Below, one piece after another: positions 42,840-50,083 of a stretch of 64,000 bases of DNA (position 1 is its first letter; each line of letters starts with the position of its first letter). The stretch is from Acidobacteriota bacterium (GTDB lineage: Bacteria > Acidobacteriota > Vicinamibacteria > Marinacidobacterales > SMYC01): positions 1 to 64,000 of the forward strand of contig SMYC01000180.1 of NCBI GenBank assembly GCA_004356105.1, read 5' to 3'. A program made the translations under genes and the position numbers. Under the pieces are notes generated by a model that saw only the letters and a list, made by a program, of their open reading frames with translations, searched no databases and was not told where the DNA came from.

Positions 42840-44612
42840 CTAGCGACCGGTGACTCTTATGACTTCCGAGACAGTCGTGTCGCCTTTAACCAATTTTTGG
42901 ATCGCCGACTCTCTCAATGTGCGCATTCCCTCTTCGCGGGCGGTTTTCAGGATTTCGGGGGACTCCGTTTTCGAGACGATCAGTTTTCTTATCTTGCGTG
43001 ATGTGGGCATGATCTCGTAGATGCCGCTCCGACCTAGATAACCGGTTTGGCGGCAGTTGATACATCCTTTCCCCTGGCGAAACGTCAGGCCGCGGATTTT
43101 TTCGAAGGGTACGCTCAATCCGTATGCGTCCTCCTCCGTAGGCTTTACGTCTTCGATGCATTTCGGGCACAACGTGCGGACGAGCCTCTGGGCGATCACG
43201 CCCACGAGCGTCGATGCGATGAGAAAGGGCGGCGTTCCGAGATCCAGCAAGCGTGTTATGGCGGACGGGGCGTCGTTCGTGTGGAGTGTCGAGAAGACAA
43301 GATGGCCGGTGAGCGCAGCTTGGATGGCCATTTCCGCAGTCTCGCTGTCGCGAATCTCACCTACCATCAGGATATCCGGGTCCTGGCGGAGCACGGTGCG
43401 GATGGTGTTGGCGAAGGTCACGTCGATCTCCGGTCGGATTTGAACCTGGTTGAAGTCGTCATAGACGAGCTCGATGGGATCTTCGATCGTGACGATGTTG
43501 ACTTCAGGCTTCGAGAGATGTTTCAGGACGGAATAAAGCGTCGTTGTCTTGCCGCTGCCCGTCGGGCCGGTGACGAGGATGATGCCTTCCCGGTGCTCGA
43601 GAAAAGGTAAGAAGCGCGGGAGGTCCGTTTCGGAAAAACCGAGCTCCTCGATGGATTTCAAAAGAATATCCGGGTCGAAGATTCGCAGCACGGCTTTCTC
43701 GCCGAACACCGTCGGCATGGTGGAAACGCGAATCTCGATCTCCTTCCCGCCTTCGCTTCTTTTGATCCGTCCGTCTTGAGGCCGCCTCTTCTCCGCGATA
43801 TTGAGCCCGCTCAGCATCTTTACTCGGCTCACGACGGCCTGGTAGACGATCTTCGGGATGACGTGAACGTCGTGCAGGACACCGTCGATACGCAAGCGGA
43901 CGAGCGCGATGTTGCGCTTGGGCTCCATGTGGATGTCCGAGGCGCGTTGATCGAAAGCATGCGTCAACATGTTGTCGAGTGCAGTGACGACGGGCTGCAT
44001 CGTCGGGTCCATCTCTTCGGATGGGCCGGAGAGAAATTCCTGGTTGGTGACGTCGATGGATGTGAGCCGGCCATCGGTGAGCTGGGACTCCGCGGCGTCG
44101 AGGGACGTTTTGAGGTCGTAGAAACCTTTGTTGACGGCCATGATGTCCGAGCGTGACGCGACGACGAGCTTCACCTCCATGCCCCCGAATTGCTGCAGAT
44201 CTCGAAGCGGCGCCCGGTTGAACGGGTTGGCGATCGCGAGCGTCACCGTGTTGGCGTGCTTCGACACCGCGCACATCGTGTGGCGCCTCGCGAAGGGTGC
44301 GGGGAGAGCCGCGGTGACGACGTCGAGGTCGAGATCTAGCGGGTTGATCTTGAGGTAAGGCAGCTTCGCGTGTTTTGCGACCGCCTGCGTGATGTCGTCT
44401 TCGCCGAGCTTGCCGAGCCTTCGGATGGCGGCTTCTTCGCTGAGTTGCTGTACTTGCATGTAACGCTGGACCTGGTCTTCCTCTTCGCTCGTCAGGAGTC
44501 CCTGAACTTTGAGGATCTCAACGAGATCCGGGATAGCGCTGGACTCGTTGGTCGGGGCAGTCGGGCGACGGGGCGCGCTCATACTTTGGACGGGGGAACT
44601 TCTCCTACGCAA
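42840..44612 (-). CDS. pilB: Type IV pilus assembly/GspE-type ATPase (PilB-like)
   Basis: A 590-residue secretion ATPase. The N-terminal MshEN/T2SSE_N domain (about 30-180), N2 region and C-terminal ATPase follow in order. The ATPase has Walker A GPTGSGKTTT, the Asp box VTIEDPIE, Walker B LMVGEIRDSETA and the His box LVFSTLHTND. A tetracysteine zinc site is present (LCPKC and GCINCRQTGY). It drives pilus extension or type II secretion; no other pilus genes are in the window. TTG at 44612 has a near-perfect Shine-Dalgarno sequence; an ATG ten codons later (44582) has none nearby. Confidence 0.92.
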   Translation of the reverse strand: MRRRSSPVQSMSAPRRPTAPTNESSAIPDLVEILKVQGLLTSEEEDQVQRYMQVQQLSEEAAIRRLGKLGEDDITQAVAKHAKLPYLKINPLDLDLDVVTAALPAPFARRHTMCAVSKHANTVTLAIANPFNRAPLRDLQQFGGMEVKLVVASRSDIMAVNKGFYDLKTSLDAAESQLTDGRLTSIDVTNQEFLSGPSEEMDPTMQPVVTALDNMLTHAFDQRASDIHMEPKRNIALVRLRIDGVLHDVHVIPKIVYQAVVSRVKMLSGLNIAEKRRPQDGRIKRSEGGKEIEIRVSTMPTVFGEKAVLRIFDPDILLKSIEELGFSETDLPRFLPFLEHREGIILVTGPTGSGKTTTLYSVLKHLSKPEVNIVTIEDPIELVYDDFNQVQIRPEIDVTFANTIRTVLRQDPDILMVGEIRDSETAEMAIQAALTGHLVFSTLHTNDAPSAITRLLDLGTPPFLIASTLVGVIAQRLVRTLCPKCIEDVKPTEEDAYGLSVPFEKIRGLTFRQGKGCINCRQTGYLGRSGIYEIMPTSRKIRKLIVSKTESPEILKTAREEGMRTLRESAIQKLVKGDTTVSEVIRVTGR

Positions 44613-44620
44613 TTATCACC

Positions 44621-44629
44621 TCACCTCCT
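44621..44629 (-). promoter_or_regulatory. Strong ribosome-binding site selecting a TTG start for pilB
   Basis: On the minus strand AGGAGGTGA matches the 16S rRNA tail, with eight bases before the TTG at 44612. The alternative ATG at 44582 lies too far from it. This decides the start for the longer product. Confidence 0.75.
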
Positions 44630-44709
44630 ACTCTCAGTCAATGGACGAGAAAAAGACCCGAAAACCTCCCTCATACGCGTATCTCCAACTCAGAGTGGAG
44701 TTTGTTGTC

Positions 44710-44738
44710 TTGACACCGTGAGGTGGCATTGCTACTAT
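44710..44738 (+). promoter_or_regulatory. Sigma-70-type promoter of tRNA-Val
   Basis: TTGACA at 44710-44715, a 17-base spacer and TACTAT at 44733-44738. Transcription would start about 15 bases before the mature tRNA 5' end. Confidence 0.85.
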
Positions 44739-44759
44739 TCACGTCCGACTAGAGTCACT

Positions 44760-44834
44760 AGGCGCGTAGCTCAGTGGGAGAGCGCTACCTTGACGTGGTA
44801 GATGTCCGCGGTTCAAATCCGCGCGCGCCTACCA
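44760..44834 (+). tRNA. tRNA-Val (anticodon GAC)
   Basis: A 75-base tRNA with encoded CCA. The acceptor stem AGGCGCG pairs with CGCGCCT. The D arm is GCTCAGTGGGAGAGC, the anticodon arm CTACC-TTGACGT-GGTAG with GAC at 34-36, a five-base variable loop, and the T arm CGCGG-TTCAAAT-CCGCG. All stems are perfect. A strong promoter precedes it and a terminator hairpin follows after seven bases. Confidence 0.97.
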
Positions 44835-44841
44835 GTGCTAG

Positions 44842-44890
44842 CGTCCGCGGCCAATCCGCTTTTGGATTCGCCGCGGACGTTTTTGATTTT
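44842..44890 (+). terminator. Terminator hairpin between tRNA-Val and thrS
   Basis: CGTCCGCGG at 44842-44850 pairs perfectly with CCGCGGACG at 44871-44879. An inner AATCC/GGATT pair extends the stem, and TTTTTGATTTT follows. The thrS ATG is only a few bases beyond the T tract, so the hairpin may end the tRNA transcript, gate read-through into thrS, or both. Confidence 0.85.
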
Positions 44891-44893
44891 GTT

Positions 44894-46816
44894 ATGCCAA
44901 TTACGGTGAAACTCCCAGACGGGACGGCGAAGGAATATGACGCCGGGGTGACCCCGCGCACGATCGCGGAGGATATCGGCCCGGGCCTAGCGTCAGCGGC
45001 GATCGCGGCGCTCATCGATGGAGAGCCCCGGGATCTCAGTCGCCCGATCGACAAAGACGCTGAGGTGCGCATTCTCACGCCGAAAGACGAGGAGACCCTC
45101 GAGATATTTCGTCATAGCTCGGCTCATTTGATGGCGGCCGCCGTTACGGAGCTCTTTCCGAACGCAAAATACGGGATCGGCCCGCCCATCGATGGCGGGT
45201 TCTTCTACGACTTCGCTGTCGACGAGCCCTTCACGCCGGACGATCTTCAGAAGATCGAAGACAAGATGAAGGAGCTCGCGAAGAAGAAGCTCCCTTACGA
45301 GCGACAGGAAATACCGAAGCCGGAGGCTATCGCGAAGTTCGAGGAGCTCGGTCAGCCGTTCAAGGAAGAGCTCGTCAAAGAAAAAGGAGGCGATGTCGTC
45401 TCGTGCTACCGCGTCGGCTCGTTCTACGATTTTTGCGAGGGGCCGCACGTGCCGCATAGCGGCGTCATCAAGGCGATCAAAGTTCTCAAGAGCTCCGCTG
45501 CCTATTGGAAGGGCGACGAGGCGAATGCGCCCATGCAGCGCATCTACGCCACGACCTTCTACGACAAGAAAGCGCTCGCGGAGCACTTGAAGCAGCTCGA
45601 AGAAGCGAAAAAGCGCGACCATCGCAAGCTTGGAACGGAGCTTTCGCTTTTCATCATCCGGCCCGAGGCGCCGGGGCAAGTCTTTTGGCTTCCAAAAGGT
45701 TTGAAAGTCGTCAACGGTCTCATCGCGTATATGCGCGAGAAGCTCGACAAGCGCGGCTATCAGGAGATCCAAACGCCGATCGTGATGAACGTCGACGTAT
45801 GGAAGCGCAGCGGCCACTACGAGCACTATAAAGACAACATGTATTTCGTAGAGTCCGATGGCATGGACGCTGCCATGAAGCCGATGAACTGCCCGGGCGC
45901 GGCTCTCGTCTACGATTCCGCTCTGAGGAGCTATCGCGAGCTCCCGCTGCGGTTGTCGGAGTTCGGCCATTGTCATCGCTACGAGCGCTCGGGCGTGCTT
46001 TCGGGACTCACGCGGGTGCGGTCCTTCGTCCAGGACGACGCCCACATTTATTGCACCTACGAGCAAATCGAGCAGGAGATCGTGGACCTCATCAAGCTCG
46101 CCCACGAGGTCTATGCCGATTTCGGGTTCGAAGATGTACGGGTGGAGCTTTCGACACGGCCGGAAAAGGGCAAGACCGTGGGGACGGACGAGCAATGGGA
46201 GCTCGCCGAGGCGGCCCTCGTTCGGGCCCTCGAGACAGCTGAGACGATCTATCGCGTCAATCCCGGCGACGGAGCTTTTTACGGCCCCAAGATTGATTTT
46301 CACGTGCAGGACGCGATTGGGCGCACGCATCAATGCGCGACGATCCAGGTCGATTTCGCGCAGCCTGACAATTTCGACCTGCACTACGCTGCCGAGGACG
46401 GGACGCGCAAGCGGCCGGTGCTCATCCACCGCGCGATTCTCGGCTCGCTGGAGCGCTTCATGGCGGTGCTCATCGAGCACACGGCAGGCGCTCTACCGGT
46501 CTGGCTCGCCCCCGTGCAGGCGGTGGTGCTTCCGATCTCCGACAAACATCACGCTTACGCCCGAAAGGTCGCGGATGAGCTGAAGGCCGCGGGTCTGCGC
46601 GTCGACGTCGACGACCGGAACGAGAAAATCGGTCGAAAGATCCGCGAAGCCCAGCTTCAGAAAGTCCCCTTCATGCTCGTTACCGGGGACAAGGAAATCG
46701 AAGGCGAAACGGTGTCCGTACGCAACCGAAAAGACGGCGACCAGGGGCCCGAGACGATCCCGGACTTTATCGAATCGGTCGAGGCCTTGGTTCGAGAACG
46801 TGCACTGAGGCCTTGA
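44894..46816 (+). CDS. thrS: Threonyl-tRNA synthetase
   Basis: ThrRS, 640 residues, charges tRNA-Thr. The N-terminal TGS domain (ITVKLPDGTAKEYDAGVTPRTIA) is followed by the editing domain with HSSAHLMAAAVTELFP (His zinc-like site), then the class II core. Motif 2 is FGHCHRYERSGVLSGLTRVRSF, the zinc Cys lies in MNCPGAAL, and the C-terminal part (LIHRAILGSLERFMAVLIEH) leads into the anticodon-binding domain. The frame is open upstream through the tRNA, but MPITVKLPDG at 44894 is the family start. No Shine-Dalgarno sequence is visible, because the terminator hairpin occupies the leader. Confidence 0.96.
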   Translation: MPITVKLPDGTAKEYDAGVTPRTIAEDIGPGLASAAIAALIDGEPRDLSRPIDKDAEVRILTPKDEETLEIFRHSSAHLMAAAVTELFPNAKYGIGPPIDGGFFYDFAVDEPFTPDDLQKIEDKMKELAKKKLPYERQEIPKPEAIAKFEELGQPFKEELVKEKGGDVVSCYRVGSFYDFCEGPHVPHSGVIKAIKVLKSSAAYWKGDEANAPMQRIYATTFYDKKALAEHLKQLEEAKKRDHRKLGTELSLFIIRPEAPGQVFWLPKGLKVVNGLIAYMREKLDKRGYQEIQTPIVMNVDVWKRSGHYEHYKDNMYFVESDGMDAAMKPMNCPGAALVYDSALRSYRELPLRLSEFGHCHRYERSGVLSGLTRVRSFVQDDAHIYCTYEQIEQEIVDLIKLAHEVYADFGFEDVRVELSTRPEKGKTVGTDEQWELAEAALVRALETAETIYRVNPGDGAFYGPKIDFHVQDAIGRTHQCATIQVDFAQPDNFDLHYAAEDGTRKRPVLIHRAILGSLERFMAVLIEHTAGALPVWLAPVQAVVLPISDKHHAYARKVADELKAAGLRVDVDDRNEKIGRKIREAQLQKVPFMLVTGDKEIEGETVSVRNRKDGDQGPETIPDFIESVEALVRERALRP

Positions 46817-46902
46817 GTTATGGTATTTACAGTGGCAACCGACCCAAAAGGGCAGGCATAATAGCTGGATGTATTTTGAAGCGGGAACGAAGGAGGTGAC
46901 AC

Positions 46903-47475
46903 ATCGATAGGTCTACTCGCGTAAACGAGCGGATTCGCGCACGAGAGATTCGGTTGATCGACGAGAACGGAGAGCAGGTCGGCATCGTCAAGCCGGAAGA
47001 CGCGCTCCGGATGGCTCGCGAGAAAGAGCTGGATTTGGTGGAGATTGTCGCGAAAGCGAACCCGCCAGTTTGCCGGATCATGAATTACGGCAAATATTTG
47101 TATCAGAAGAACAAGCGCGCGCATGAAGCGAAGAAGCACCAGAAACAGATTCAAGTCAAAGAAATCAAATTTCGCTTGAAGATCGATCACCACGACTACG
47201 GATTCAAGAAAAACCACGTCGAGCGATTCTTGATGGACGGCAACAAAGTCAAGACGACGATCATGTTTCGAGGTCGGGAGCGCTCGCACGGCCAGCTCGG
47301 TGTAAAGATTTTGGACCGACTATCGAAGGACCTCGGGGAGATCGCGAACATCGAGTCGCGCACGAGGATGGAAGGAAACCAGATGCATCAGATTCTGACG
47401 CCCAGAAAAGCGGTCATCGAGAAGATGAAGGCCGCGAAAGAGGAAGGCAAGGTAAAAGAGCCGGAATCGGCGTAG
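46903..47475 (+). CDS. infC: Translation initiation factor IF-3 with apparent ATC start
   Basis: IF-3, 190 residues. The conserved N terminus [20 protein letters not shown] is fully encoded but contains no ATG, GTG or TTG before a late TTG at 46954, which would delete it. AGGAGGTGA at 46891-46899 sits six bases (counted from AGGAGG) before ATC at 46903, and an in-frame TGA lies just upstream. ATC is therefore the likely start, as known for infC in several bacteria (ATT in E. coli), where a rare start lets IF-3 limit its own synthesis. The C-terminal domain ([31 protein letters not shown]) is intact. rpmI and rplT follow. Confidence 0.93.
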   Translation: MDRSTRVNERIRAREIRLIDENGEQVGIVKPEDALRMAREKELDLVEIVAKANPPVCRIMNYGKYLYQKNKRAHEAKKHQKQIQVKEIKFRLKIDHHDYGFKKNHVERFLMDGNKVKTTIMFRGRERSHGQLGVKILDRLSKDLGEIANIESRTRMEGNQMHQILTPRKAVIEKMKAAKEEGKVKEPESA

Positions 47476-47525
47476 CGTATTGTCGCGCCCTCGCCTCGTG
47501 GCGAGCCAGAAGGAGTAACGCACAA

Positions 47526-47723
47526 GTGGGAAAGAAAGCAAAGTCGCATCGAGGGGCTGCCAAACGTTTTCGCAAGACGGCGAGCGGCAAAATCAAGCGC
47601 AGCCATGCCAATGCCGGACACATGATGACGAAGAAAAGCCGCCACCGGAAGCGCAGGCTGCGTAAGTCGGGCCTTGTTTCGAAGGCCGATGCTAAGTTCA
47701 TCGCGCCGCTGATTCCGTATTAG
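47526..47723 (+). CDS. rpmI: Ribosomal protein L35 (bL35)
   Basis: A 65-residue very basic 50S protein. [21 protein letters not shown] at the N terminus and [14 protein letters not shown] near the C terminus are typical of L35. The start is GTG at 47526, with AGGAG at 47511-47515 upstream. It is the middle gene of infC-rpmI-rplT. Confidence 0.95.
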   Translation: MGKKAKSHRGAAKRFRKTASGKIKRSHANAGHMMTKKSRHRKRRLRKSGLVSKADAKFIAPLIPY

Positions 47724-47752
47724 GCTGATATCGTTTCGGAGTTAATCGAGAA

Positions 47753-48112
47753 ATGCCCAGAGTCAAACGAGGTTCGAACCGGCACGATCGCCGCAGAAAA
47801 ATATTGAAGCTCGCGAAAGGGTTTCGAGGCACCAAGAGCAAGCTCTATCGCTCTGCCATGGAATCGGTGGATCGCGCATTGTCCTATGCTTATCGCGACC
47901 GTCGTACGCGCAAAAGGGATTTTCGCCGTCTGTGGATCATCCGCATCGGTGCGGGCGCGCGCTTGAACGGCATGTCCTACAGCACGTTCATGGCGGGGCT
48001 GCAAAAAGCAAGCGTCGCCTTGAACCGGAAACAACTAGCCGAGCTCGCGCTCGCCGATGAAAAGGCGTTTTCTGAGCTCGTTGGCGTCGCGAAAGAAGCC
48101 CTGGCGAGCTGA
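47753..48112 (+). CDS. rplT: Ribosomal protein L20 (bL20)
   Basis: A 119-residue 50S assembly protein. [20 protein letters not shown], the [14 protein letters not shown] block and [16 protein letters not shown] are diagnostic. In other bacteria L20 represses this operon by binding the leader or inter-gene mRNA. The 29-bp rpmI-rplT gap and 86-bp infC leader show no clear L20 mimic by eye. Confidence 0.97.
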   Translation: MPRVKRGSNRHDRRRKILKLAKGFRGTKSKLYRSAMESVDRALSYAYRDRRTRKRDFRRLWIIRIGAGARLNGMSYSTFMAGLQKASVALNRKQLAELALADEKAFSELVGVAKEALAS

Positions 48113-48117
48113 GTGCA

Positions 48118-48441
48118 GTGCCTGCAGTGCCTGAAAAGGGTGACTCGGAACGCGCCGCACCCAAGGCGTCTCGCCGCCTGAAGGCTCTGAAGGGGCGCGT
48201 CGAGCAAGCGACCGCGCTCATAGAACAGCTTCGGGAGTCCAACTTCTCGCTGAAGAGCGAAGTCGCAGAGCTGAAGCGGCAGGTGGAGTCGCTCTCTCCT
48301 CGCGTTCCCCTTGCGGCCCCTTCGGAGGACACCGCAGAGCTTCAGGGCGAGCTTGCCGCGCTCCACGAAGAGCGCAAGAAAATCCGCACCAAGGTGGAGC
48401 GGCTTCTCGAGCGGATCGGAAAGCTCGAAGCGAGCCCTTGA
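48118..48441 (+). CDS. Coiled-coil protein between rplT and zapA (ZapB-like?)
   Basis: A 107-residue, mostly helical protein. Two heptad-rich stretches (LKALKGRVEQATALIEQLRE with NFSLKSEVAELKRQVESL, about 22-60; then ELQGELAALHEERKKIRTKV onward, about 73-103) are broken by a Pro-rich turn. The start is GTG five bases after the rplT stop. Its end is 34 bp upstream of zapA. Short coiled-coil genes directly before zapA often encode ZapB-like division proteins; identity by sequence is not possible for such low-complexity helices, so the name is a suggestion from context. Confidence 0.7.
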   Translation: MPAVPEKGDSERAAPKASRRLKALKGRVEQATALIEQLRESNFSLKSEVAELKRQVESLSPRVPLAAPSEDTAELQGELAALHEERKKIRTKVERLLERIGKLEASP

Positions 48442-48475
48442 GCGAGCTGGCTCCGTCGCCTACAATACCGACCCT

Positions 48476-48805
48476 ATGAGCGATGGAAAGCAGCCGGATT
48501 TGAGTCTCGTTCCAGTGGTGATCATGGGACAGACCTACAAAGTACGTGCGGAAGAGAACGTTGCCTATATCGAGGAGCTCGCGCGCTTCGTGGATACGAA
48601 GATGGCGACGATCTCTGATGCTTCGAATCAGGCGGAGCCTCTAAAGGTCGCCATTCTCGCGGCGCTGAACATCGCTGATGAGTTTTTCAAGTCAGAGGAG
48701 AAGGCGCGCGATGCTGACGAGGTGCTTGCTCGCCACGCCTCGGCGCTAGCGAAAACGCTAGAAGAGGCTCTGCGAGAGCCGACAGAGACTTCTCCGGCGT
48801 TATAA
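48476..48805 (+). CDS. zapA: Cell division protein ZapA
   Basis: A 109-residue ZapA, which bundles FtsZ filaments. The N-terminal globular part has VVIMGQTYKVRAEENVAYIEELARFVDTKM. The block KVAILAALNIADEFFKSEEK and the C-terminal coiled coil follow the family pattern. The ATG at 48476 is preferred although the frame is open upstream. The 6S RNA promoter overlaps its last codons, the same zapA-ssrS order known from many proteobacteria. Confidence 0.9.
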   Translation: MSDGKQPDLSLVPVVIMGQTYKVRAEENVAYIEELARFVDTKMATISDASNQAEPLKVAILAALNIADEFFKSEEKARDADEVLARHASALAKTLEEALREPTETSPAL

Positions 48806-48806
48806 T
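48779..48806 (+). promoter_or_regulatory. Promoter of the 6S RNA gene
   Basis: A perfect TATAAT at 48801-48806 with CCGACA at 48779-48784 (16-base spacing), inside and just after the end of zapA. Start would be near 48813. Confidence 0.75.
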
Positions 48807-48812
48807 TGAGCT

Positions 48813-48993
48813 TGAGTACCCTGCTTTGCGCGTGATGGGGAAAACTATTGAGCCAACGTCTATTTGAAGGGGAGACCCCCCCGGCGGATCGGAGCATGGC
48901 TCCTCGAGAGTTCGCGAAGGACGCAGGAAGGGTCACCCACCTTTGCAGGTGGTTCAAATAGATTCTCTCACACGGCAAAGCGGGGTCTTTTTT
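48813..48993 (+). ncRNA. ssrS: 6S RNA (RNA polymerase regulator)
   Basis: About 180 bases directly after zapA that fold as one long hairpin. The closing stem is ACCCTGCTTTGC near the 5' end with GCAAAGCGGGGT near the 3' end. A second stem of ten perfect pairs, TCTATTTGAA with TTCAAATAGA, lies further in. Smaller internal hairpins include CCACC-TTTGCA-GGTGG. A run of T (48988-48995) ends it. 6S RNA mimics an open promoter and traps housekeeping RNA polymerase in stationary phase. The assignment rests on fold, length, promoter and position; the exact ends are estimates. Confidence 0.82.
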
Positions 48994-48995
48994 TT

Positions 48996-49020
48996 CAGGA
49001 TTCAGGATTCAGCATTCAGT
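48996..49020. repeat. ATTCAGGATTCAGCATTCAG unit
   Basis: Tandem ATTCAG-type decamers, the half-unit of the inverted repeat at 30112-30207. It directly follows the 6S RNA terminator T run and directly precedes thiL, leaving eight bases before the ATG and no standard ribosome-binding site. Confidence 0.65.
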
Positions 49021-49028
49021 CCCGTTCT

Positions 49029-50081
49029 ATGAAGCTTGCCGCGTTTGGGGAAGACGCTTTTCTTCGGGAGCTTCAGGATCGAGTTCCCCTTTCCGAGCAC
49101 GTCTCTATTGGGATTGGGGATGACGCGGCTGCGATTTCTGTGCCGGACGGTGAGCTCGTGCTTCTTACCGTTGATACGCTCGTTGAAGGCACGCACTTTT
49201 TATGGAAGACGACCCCGCCACGTTTTCTTGGACGAAAGGCCGTGGCGGTCAGCGCTAGTGATATCGCCGCGATGGGCGGGGTAGCGCTCGGAGTGCTTCT
49301 TTCTCTGAGTGTTTCCGGTGACCTCGAGGTGGAAACGTTACGCCAGATTGTTGACGGGGCCGCGGAGCGCTGTTCTGAGCTCGGGATGGCCCTCGTGGGC
49401 GGCAACCTGGCGCGCTCCGATGGGCGGGCGGTCGTTGACGTCACGGTTCTTGGTCATACCGAATCCGGCAAGACGCTCCGTCGCGGAGGCGCCCGCGCGG
49501 GAGACGCGATCTTCGTCTCGGGCAAGATTGGGGCGAGTGCCGTGGGTCTCTGGCTCTTGCAACAAGGCGCGGCTTTGTCACCCTCGGGAGGTGCCATCGT
49601 CCCGGACGCCTTGCGCGAGGGGCCGCTGCAGTTCGCCGAGCCATGTATTCGGGCGCATCTCGACCCGGAGCCGCGGCTCGCGCTGGGAAGAGAGCTCAGA
49701 GCGCGCGACCTTGCCACTGCCTGCATCGATGTGTCGGACGGGTTGAGTCTCGATTTGCATCGCTTATGCCGCGCGAGCGGCACCGGCGCGCGCATCGAAG
49801 AACAGGCGCTTCCTTTGGCGGCCAAAGCACTCGCATGGAAACGGGAGCATGGCCGCGACGCCGTCCAGGCCGCTCTCTCGGGCGGCGAGGATTACGAGCT
49901 CCTTTTCACCACGCGCGATACGTCCGCCATCGAAGCGTTTCGGGATACCTGCGACATTGCACTCACGCGGATCGGTGAAATGACGCCGGATGAAAACGCC
50001 GTCGAGCTCGTGCGGCGCGACGGATCGGTAGAGCCGTTGAGCGCGCGCGGTTGGGATCACTTTCAAGAAAGAAGGAGCTGA
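49029..50081 (+). CDS. thiL: Thiamine-monophosphate kinase ThiL
   Basis: A 350-residue AIR-synthase-fold kinase that makes thiamine diphosphate. The N-terminal GEDAFLRELQ and IGIGDDAAAIS carry Mg-binding Asp residues. LTVDTLVEGTHF, VSASDIAAMGG, LVGGNLARSDG and CIDVSDGLSLDLHRLCRASG follow in the family order, with the late LSGGEDYELLFT block. The length is slightly above typical. It is two bases upstream of the permease gene, so the two are co-transcribed. Confidence 0.93.
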   Translation: MKLAAFGEDAFLRELQDRVPLSEHVSIGIGDDAAAISVPDGELVLLTVDTLVEGTHFLWKTTPPRFLGRKAVAVSASDIAAMGGVALGVLLSLSVSGDLEVETLRQIVDGAAERCSELGMALVGGNLARSDGRAVVDVTVLGHTESGKTLRRGGARAGDAIFVSGKIGASAVGLWLLQQGAALSPSGGAIVPDALREGPLQFAEPCIRAHLDPEPRLALGRELRARDLATACIDVSDGLSLDLHRLCRASGTGARIEEQALPLAAKALAWKREHGRDAVQAALSGGEDYELLFTTRDTSAIEAFRDTCDIALTRIGEMTPDENAVELVRRDGSVEPLSARGWDHFQERRS

Positions 50082-50083
50082 CC

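Noticed and set aside
44993-46480. 495-codon minus-strand frame opposite thrS
   Set aside because: ThrRS motifs are complete on the plus strand; the antisense frame is a codon-bias shadow.
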